A DNA stretch of 64,000 nt, from positions 58,356 through 122,355 of the forward strand of contig JAUJPF010000007.1 of the NCBI GenBank assembly GCA_030447275.1, in the 5' to 3' direction. The notes beneath the pieces were generated by a model. That model ran no database searches. It was not told the origin of the DNA and worked only from the letters and a program-made list of their open reading frames with translations. This DNA comes from Solirubrobacteraceae bacterium. Its GTDB lineage: Bacteria > Actinomycetota > Thermoleophilia > Solirubrobacterales > Solirubrobacteraceae. The number at the start of each line of letters is the position of its first letter. Within the stretch, counting starts at the first letter, position 1. This document shows positions 60,801 to 64,000 of this stretch, one piece after another. Both the position numbers and the translations under genes were made by a program.

Positions 60801-61359
60801 GAACGGCCGCTACCGCTTCCTCGTGCGCGCGAGTGACATCGCCGGGAACACCGGCGAGCCCACGACGGCCGCGTATGAGCTGGTGCCGCCCGTCCGCGCC
60901 GAGGACCCGAGCACCGACGGCGGCGACAAGGGCAAGACCGGCGACGTCCCGGCCGACGAGCCCGGCGACGCGGCCGCGCCGCTGACCGCCAAGCCGCCCA
61001 CGCCGAAGCCCGACGAGCCCGTCCCGCCGAAGCGGCCCGCGCCGGCCGAGCGCAAGCGCGCCCCGCTCCCCGACCCGCGGCTCAAGCCGACACCGCGTTC
61101 GACGGCGCCGGCGGCGGCCCCGAAGGCGCCGGAGAAGAAGCCCGAGAGCGGCAACTTCGCGACCCGCGCGGTCTCCGACGCGGTGAACGCGATCACGCAG
61201 AACCCGGACAAGTCGGTCTTTCCGCTGTCGCTGCTGCTGCTCGTCCTCGGCTTCCTGGCGATCCAGAACCGCATCGACCGCAGCGACCCCAAGCTCGCGC
61301 TCGCCCCCACCTTCGCCGACCCCGACCTCGAGTTCCGGCCTCCGCCGGGCGACGACTGA
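54883..61359 (+). CDS. Giant cell-surface Ig-like repeat protein, membrane anchored
   Basis: 2,158 residues. Signal peptide (about 1-28, ending in AQA), then a unique about 155-residue beta-rich domain (TVYLKTDADLVSGSWDTAPN ... RLRFTALNTG). From about 186 to 2000 come 20 Ig-like units of about 90 residues: SW.F.AE.GA..ECRLERGATVVSDW..C.SPRTYDLS.QPDG.YTFRVRATDAAGN.G..A...YTLDR. A Pro/Lys linker of about 100 residues precedes a TM helix at about 2112-2130 (FPLSLLLLVLGFLAIQN) and a short acidic tail. Likely a long stalk on the cell surface, with one disulfide per unit. No catalytic domain. Not in the housekeeping operon; 127 bp from rpoC. Confidence 0.9.
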   Translation: MGRRAALWLVLPFFGLVLACALSAPAQAATVYLKTDADLVSGSWDTAPNLASGMYMVLDDSSVRPWSPGVDDDNAFTTALGPSTAEVSVGNYMLAAGEQAVSVKAWGYLKPGTRALRWELVAGTTVLASHTTTAGAAEGWRGIEFDEQLTQAQLYDLRLRFTALNTGETSTVRVASGYVELTTATAPPAPTITASPASPGNDVSPTWSFTADPSAVSNECRLERGATVVEDWLPCTSPKTYNLPAGDASYRFRVRSIGTGASAGPIASSTYALDTTAPTTPVVTSAPPSFTKDPNASVAFTSEGGSFTSCRLERDGTVVSDWTLCSSPVTYNSLATDGVYTVRLQSTDLAGNQSAVATTSFTLDRVNPPAPSITAGPPANGNNPSVSWSFTAETGATTECRLERDGTVLSDWGACTSPKPYTLTTDGVHTFRVRATDRAGNTGAAASATYTLDRDPPPAPTITSGPSGPTKGTSPTFEFTADALATTTCRLERGATVVSDWGPCTSPRTYSLLLQPDGAYTFRVIATDGAGNASPEAQRSFTLDTSAPAAPVIGSGPTGDSQDAMPAYGFTAEIGASTDCRLDRDGSAVSDWAPCSSPAAYNLTSQPDGAYTFRVRATDAAQNTGPEATRSYTLDRAAPPAPALTADPGADTNDATPTWAFTAETGASTSCRLERGATVISDWSACTSPRTHDLSAQSDGDYTFRVRATDAAGNVGAETAHTTSLDRVAPAAPTITGGPAAATADPTPAFEFTAETGAGTACRLERGGTVVSDWSACASPRTYDLTTQSDGAYTFRVRATDDAQNTGPEATRSFTLDRQAPNQPSIGTRPAAATNDETPTWAWTGDAGSTFNCRMTRGAVIVVDWTVCTSPRTFDLSAQPDGTYTFRVRASDLAGNVSTEANDTFALDRAAPPAPTITSGPTGDSQNAAPSYGFTAEAGASTECRLERGGTAVSDWGACSSPRVYDLSAQSDGDYTFRVRATDAAGNTGTESTRSYTLDRAAPAAPAFTAGPTGDSQDDTPTYAWTAESGSANECRVERGATVVSDWAACTSPRTPNLAAEPDGAYTFRVRATDAAGNTGPDAARTYTLDRTAPVAPVIGSGPAADSTDDSPTYAFTAETGAALACRLERGAAVVEDWTACTSPRTYDVSAEPDGTYTFLVRATDAAGNVGPAASRSHTLDRTVPLSPTLDARPGDDGNDRTPAWAFSTTEPGRSFECRLARGATVLFDWGPCVSPRLFDLSLEPDGTYAFGVRAVNAAGTRSPSTADQYRLDTASPAAPVIANGPAPDSSDETPSWDVSAEPGAALACRLERGATVVADWSPCSTPQGYSLVGEPDGTYTFLTRATDAAGNTSAVASASYTLDRTVPLAPVLDTSPPAAGSDPTPTWSFSGEPGRTFECRVVRAATVVSGWAACTSPHTPDLGSQVDGTYTLEVRAINAAGTRSPVTSDEYELDRVTPAAPVITDGPPADSSDGTPTWAFTGEAAAAFECRVDRGATTVIAWGACTSPETSDLSSQADGGFTFRVRQTDPAGNVSPEASRSYTLDRTVPPVPVIDTRPVSPGSDATPEWTLTVTPDFTLECRLTRGPVEVSAWADCTSPRTYDLSSHPDGTYTLHARQYNAAGTRGPEVTDGYHLDVAAPAPPDITAAPAAVGNGSDPAWSFNGESGAALECRLARGTIEVRPWAPCASPRTFGLAGEPDGAYTFSVRGTDSAGNTGAASTHTYEVDRVPPAPPGIAGAPGPVGRDRRPAWSFTAEAGATFECTLAGAAGAIDEWAVCTSPRGYDLGGQPDGGFGFGVRARDAAGNTSAATSSEYTLDTTPGAVTIEGGPGALGRDRRPAWRFSGEEAASFECRLSLRDVPVADWNPCTSPHGFDLGGRPDGTFAFSLRASDPAGNVGPIGSVTYQLDTTPPEAPTIERRPESPGTDRTPSWRFAGEKDASFSCRVEGAESGAVSDWTLCASPFTADLARAENGRYRFLVRASDIAGNTGEPTTAAYELVPPVRAEDPSTDGGDKGKTGDVPADEPGDAAAPLTAKPPTPKPDEPVPPKRPAPAERKRAPLPDPRLKPTPRSTAPAAAPKAPEKKPESGNFATRAVSDAVNAITQNPDKSVFPLSLLLLVLGFLAIQNRIDRSDPKLALAPTFADPDLEFRPPPGDD
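55438..60885 (+). repeat. Twenty tandem Ig-like coding repeats (about 270 bp each)
   Basis: Periodic array with each unit encoding P.AP.I...P....D..PTW.F near its start and YTLDR at its end. Units around 56.5-58.4 kb are the most alike in DNA, the last three (60.1-60.9 kb) diverge (GRDRRPAW). All unit lengths are multiples of three, so unit gain or loss keeps the frame. Confidence 0.9.
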
Positions 61360-61362
61360 CGC

Positions 61363-64000
61363 ATGCGCCTGCTGCGTCCCGCCGTCACCGCCGTCGCGTT
61401 CGTCTGCGCGCTGGCGGCCGCGCCCGCGGCGGACGCGGCGACGCACGTCCTGCGCCCGGCGGGCGTGGGCTCGACCGACAGCTGGCGCGTCGACCCGGCC
61501 GGCTCGCTGGGGTCGGAGGCCATCGACGACCCGGTCCTGGCGCCGGCGGCGCCCGTCACGCCCGGCGACTTCATCTATGGCGACGCGGCGAACGGCTGGG
61601 CGTCGATCGGCTTCGCCAACCACGCGCTCGTGGGGACGGAGCGGGTGGTCCGCACGCAGCTGTGGACGTACGCCTCGAGCGGCTCGAGCCAGACGCTGCG
61701 CATCGAGCTGCGAACCGGGTTCACCACCCTCGCCGGCGTGACGGCGCCGGCCAACAGCCCCGCAGCCTGGCGCAGCCTCGAGTCGACCGTGCAGCTCACG
61801 CAGGCGCAGGTCGACGGGCTGTACCTGTACCTCTCGCTCTCGAACAAGAACAACTCGACGCCCGCCCGCGTCTATGCCGCGTACGCCACGCTCGAGACCG
61901 ACGTCCCGCCGGCGGCACCGGTCATCGACGCTGCGCCCGCGCCCGCCGACGACGACGCCACGCCGACGTGGTCGTGGACGGCCGGCGCGCAGACGACGTC
62001 GGAGTGCGAGCTGGCCCGCGGCGCCACCGTCGTCCAGCCGTGGGGGCCGTGCGCGAGCCCGCGCACCTTCGACCTGACGATGCAGCCCGACGGCGGCTAC
62101 ACGTTCTCCGTGCGCGCGCGCGACGCCGCCGGGCTCGTCAGCGCCGCAACCGTCGGCTCCTACACGCTCGACCGCAGCGCGCCGGTCGCGCCGGTCTTCA
62201 CCGACGAGCCGGCGCCGGTGTCGGGCGACGCGACGCCGTCGTGGTCGTTCGCGGGCGAGCCGGGGGCCACGTTCGAGTGCGAGCTGACCCGCGGGACGAC
62301 GGTCGTCTCGGCGCTCGCGCCGTGCTCGACGCCGGTCGCGCACGACCTCTCGACGCGCCCCGACGGCACCTACCAGCTCGCGGTGCGCGCGATCGACGCG
62401 GCGGGCAACCCCGGCCCGTTCGCGACGTCGGCGATGACGCTCGACCGGTCGGTGCCGGGGACGCCGACGGTCGCCGTGACCCCGGCCTCGCCGGGCAACG
62501 TGCGCAGCCCCGCCTTCGCGTTCAGCGCGGCGGGGGCGGCGACCTACGAGTGCCGACTGACCCGCGGGACCACCGAGCTGTCGGCGTGGGCCGCGTGCTC
62601 GTCGCCGCACACCGCGGACCTCTCGGCGGCGGCCGACGGGACGTACACCTTGGCCGTCCGCGGCGTGAGCGCCGCGTCGACGCGCGGGCCCGAGAGCGAG
62701 CGCGACTACGTGCTCGACACCGCCGCGCCTCTGCCGCCGGCGATCGACTCCGAGCCGCCCGCGGCGTCGGCCGACGCGACGCCGACGTGGTCGTTCACGG
62801 CCGAGGCGGGGGCGCAGGTCCAGTGCCAGATCGCGGAGGGCGCACGCGTCATCGTCGCGTGGTCCGCGTGCACGAGCCCGGCGACGTTCGACCTGTCCGC
62901 ACAGCCGGACGGCGAGTACACGTTCGCCGTCCGCGCGACCGACGCGGCCACGAACGTCGGCTCGGCGAGCATCTCGACGTTCACGCTCGACCGCACCGTG
63001 CCGCCGCAGCCGGCGATCGACACCGAGCCCGCCTCGCCGGGGCGGGGGCGGACGCCGTCGTGGACGTTCTCGGGGACCGGCGCGGCGAGCTTCGAGTGCC
63101 GGCTCGAGCGACCCGACGGCAGCGCGGTGGGCGGGGGCTGGAGCGCAGGCTGCGCGTCGCCGTCCAGCTACGACCTCGCGGGTCAGCCCGACGGGACCTA
63201 CACCTTCGCGGTCCGCGGCGTGAGCGGCACGGGCGTCGCCGGCCCGCCGGCGACCGGCGCGTACGTGCTCGACACCGCCGGCCCCGGCGCCCCGGCCATC
63301 GTCGGGCGCCCCGCCTCCCCGACGCGGGACGCGACGCCGTCGTGGTCGTTCACGGGCGATCCCGCGGCGACCTTCGAGTGCCGGCTCGAGCGCGGCGGCA
63401 CGCTCGTCGCGGACTGGTCGGGCTGCCCGTCGCCGGAGACGTTCGACCTCGGATCCCAGCCCGACGGCGACTACCGCTTCGGGGTCCGCGCGGTCGACCA
63501 GGCGGGCAACGCGGGGCCGGCCGCCACCGACGACGTCACGCTCGACCGCGCCGGCCCCGCCGCCACCGTGACCGGCGGTCCGCCGGCGGCCTCGAACGAC
63601 GCGACGCCGACGTGGGCGTTCACCGCCGAGACCGGCGCGACGTTCGCCTGCCGCGTCGAGCGCGGCGCGGTGGTCGTCGCCGACTGGGCCGCCTGCTCGT
63701 CGCCGCGCACCTACGACCACGCGGCCGCGCCCGACGGCGACTACACCTTCCGCGTCCGCGCGACCGACGCCGCCGGCAACACCGGCGCGGTCGGCTCGCG
63801 CTCCTACACGCTCGACCGCAGCGTCCCCGGGCCGGCGAGCATCGTCGCGCGGCCCGCCAGCCCCAGCGCCGACGCGACCCCCGAATGGACGCTCTCGGGC
63901 GACCCGGGGCTGTCGCTCGAGTGCCGGCTCACCCGCGGCGGCGCGGTGGTCTTCGAGTGGGCGGCGTGCGCGGGCCCGCCCGCGCCGTTCGACCTGTCGC
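61363..64000 (+). CDS. Second giant Ig-like repeat surface protein, 3' end beyond window
   Basis: At least 879 residues. ATG 61363 lies 3 bases after the previous stop, so it is in the same operon. Signal peptide (MRLLRPAVTAVAFVCALAAAPAADA), a unique about 155-residue N-terminal domain (ATHVLRPAGVG..., QLTQAQVDGLYLYLSLS) and at least eight Ig-like units from about residue 182. It is paralogous to the gene at 54883: same architecture, with QLTQAQ shared in the N-terminal domain. The window ends inside unit 8. Confidence 0.88.
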   Translation, partial: MRLLRPAVTAVAFVCALAAAPAADAATHVLRPAGVGSTDSWRVDPAGSLGSEAIDDPVLAPAAPVTPGDFIYGDAANGWASIGFANHALVGTERVVRTQLWTYASSGSSQTLRIELRTGFTTLAGVTAPANSPAAWRSLESTVQLTQAQVDGLYLYLSLSNKNNSTPARVYAAYATLETDVPPAAPVIDAAPAPADDDATPTWSWTAGAQTTSECELARGATVVQPWGPCASPRTFDLTMQPDGGYTFSVRARDAAGLVSAATVGSYTLDRSAPVAPVFTDEPAPVSGDATPSWSFAGEPGATFECELTRGTTVVSALAPCSTPVAHDLSTRPDGTYQLAVRAIDAAGNPGPFATSAMTLDRSVPGTPTVAVTPASPGNVRSPAFAFSAAGAATYECRLTRGTTELSAWAACSSPHTADLSAAADGTYTLAVRGVSAASTRGPESERDYVLDTAAPLPPAIDSEPPAASADATPTWSFTAEAGAQVQCQIAEGARVIVAWSACTSPATFDLSAQPDGEYTFAVRATDAATNVGSASISTFTLDRTVPPQPAIDTEPASPGRGRTPSWTFSGTGAASFECRLERPDGSAVGGGWSAGCASPSSYDLAGQPDGTYTFAVRGVSGTGVAGPPATGAYVLDTAGPGAPAIVGRPASPTRDATPSWSFTGDPAATFECRLERGGTLVADWSGCPSPETFDLGSQPDGDYRFGVRAVDQAGNAGPAATDDVTLDRAGPAATVTGGPPAASNDATPTWAFTAETGATFACRVERGAVVVADWAACSSPRTYDHAAAPDGDYTFRVRATDAAGNTGAVGSRSYTLDRSVPGPASIVARPASPSADATPEWTLSGDPGLSLECRLTRGGAVVFEWAACAGPPAPFDLS
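61908..64000 (+). repeat. Ig-like coding repeats of the second surface protein (partial)
   Basis: Eight units visible, period about 260-270 bp, encoding ..P.AP.I...PA..SD.TP.WSF...AT.FECRLERG...V..W..C.SP..YDL..QPDG.YTF.VRA.D..GN.G. Homologous to the units at 55438-60885 but generally more divergent from one another. Confidence 0.85.

Noticed and set aside
54883..64000. CRISPR-like or satellite repeat array
   Set aside because: The about 270-bp periodic units are coding and vary mainly at synonymous and loop positions; there are no short identical repeats with unique spacers.

Overview
The window is one 64 kb piece of a very GC-rich (about 70% or more) actinobacterial chromosome. Gene content points to class Thermoleophilia, probably order Solirubrobacterales (Solirubrobacter/Conexibacter-like). 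The signs are DUF4383, RTX and Ig-like secretome genes, many GTG/TTG starts, a cyclic-di-AMP riboswitch of actinobacterial type, and an rplKAJL-rpoBC block. This placement is inference from gene content, not from a marker-gene tree. No tRNA, rRNA, insertion sequence or CRISPR array was recognised.

Layout. 0-12.97 kb: glyA (cut by the window edge), an SDR plus a broken cyclodeaminase-like gene, a GT4 glycosyltransferase, a 1,693-residue secreted NHL/choice-of-anchor/TSP3 repeat protein, a Crp-type regulator, an RsbW-like ATPase, a 34-residue zinc ribbon, a cold-shock protein, an AraC-type regulator, and an ECF sigma/73-aa ORF/MscS operon. 12.95-28.77 kb: an apparent lipid-plus-arginine biosynthetic cluster. 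Its minus arm is desaturase, fatty acyl-AMP ligase, acyl carrier protein and free-standing condensation domain. A 29-bp divergent promoter separates this from the plus arm: cyclopropane synthase-type methyltransferase, MFS exporter, 2-hydroxyacid dehydrogenase, HpaB-type monooxygenase, 2-ketoarginine methyltransferase-like enzyme, ureohydrolase, MppP-like PLP enzyme and double-hotdog protein. An ATP-grasp ligase (minus) and a diiron R2-like/SCP2 fusion (plus) complete it. 28.8-34.1 kb: beta-phosphoglucomutase plus GH65 phosphorylase, a methyltransferase, an SDR and DUF4383. 34.2-41.4 kb: cell-envelope and signalling genes (M23 peptidase behind a c-di-AMP riboswitch, two RTX genes around an operator-like repeat array, a two-component system, a lipoprotein FKBP, an MFS transporter). 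41.4-54.8 kb: rpmG-secE-nusG-rplK-rplA-[L10 leader]-rplJ-rplL-terminator, then an FHA-HtrA protease gene, then rpoB-rpoC. 54.9-64 kb: two adjacent giant cell-surface proteins made of about 90-residue Ig-like repeats, the second running off the window.

How genes may work together. In the cluster, FAAL would load a desaturated or cyclopropanated fatty acid onto the ACP. The MppP-like enzyme, the ketoarginine methyltransferase-like enzyme, the ureohydrolase and the 2-hydroxyacid dehydrogenase would remodel arginine. The ATP-grasp ligase and condensation domain would join the parts, and the MFS protein would export the product. I know of no described cluster with this set; the product is unknown.

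Data quality. At least 13 apparent frameshifts lie in genes that should be intact: rplL 1, rpoB 6, rpoC 1, response regulator 2, RTX gene 2, cyclodeaminase-like gene 1. Several are CCC to CC losses or dinucleotide gains/losses, so sequencing or assembly error is the leading explanation. These genes are annotated at full length with the break points stated.
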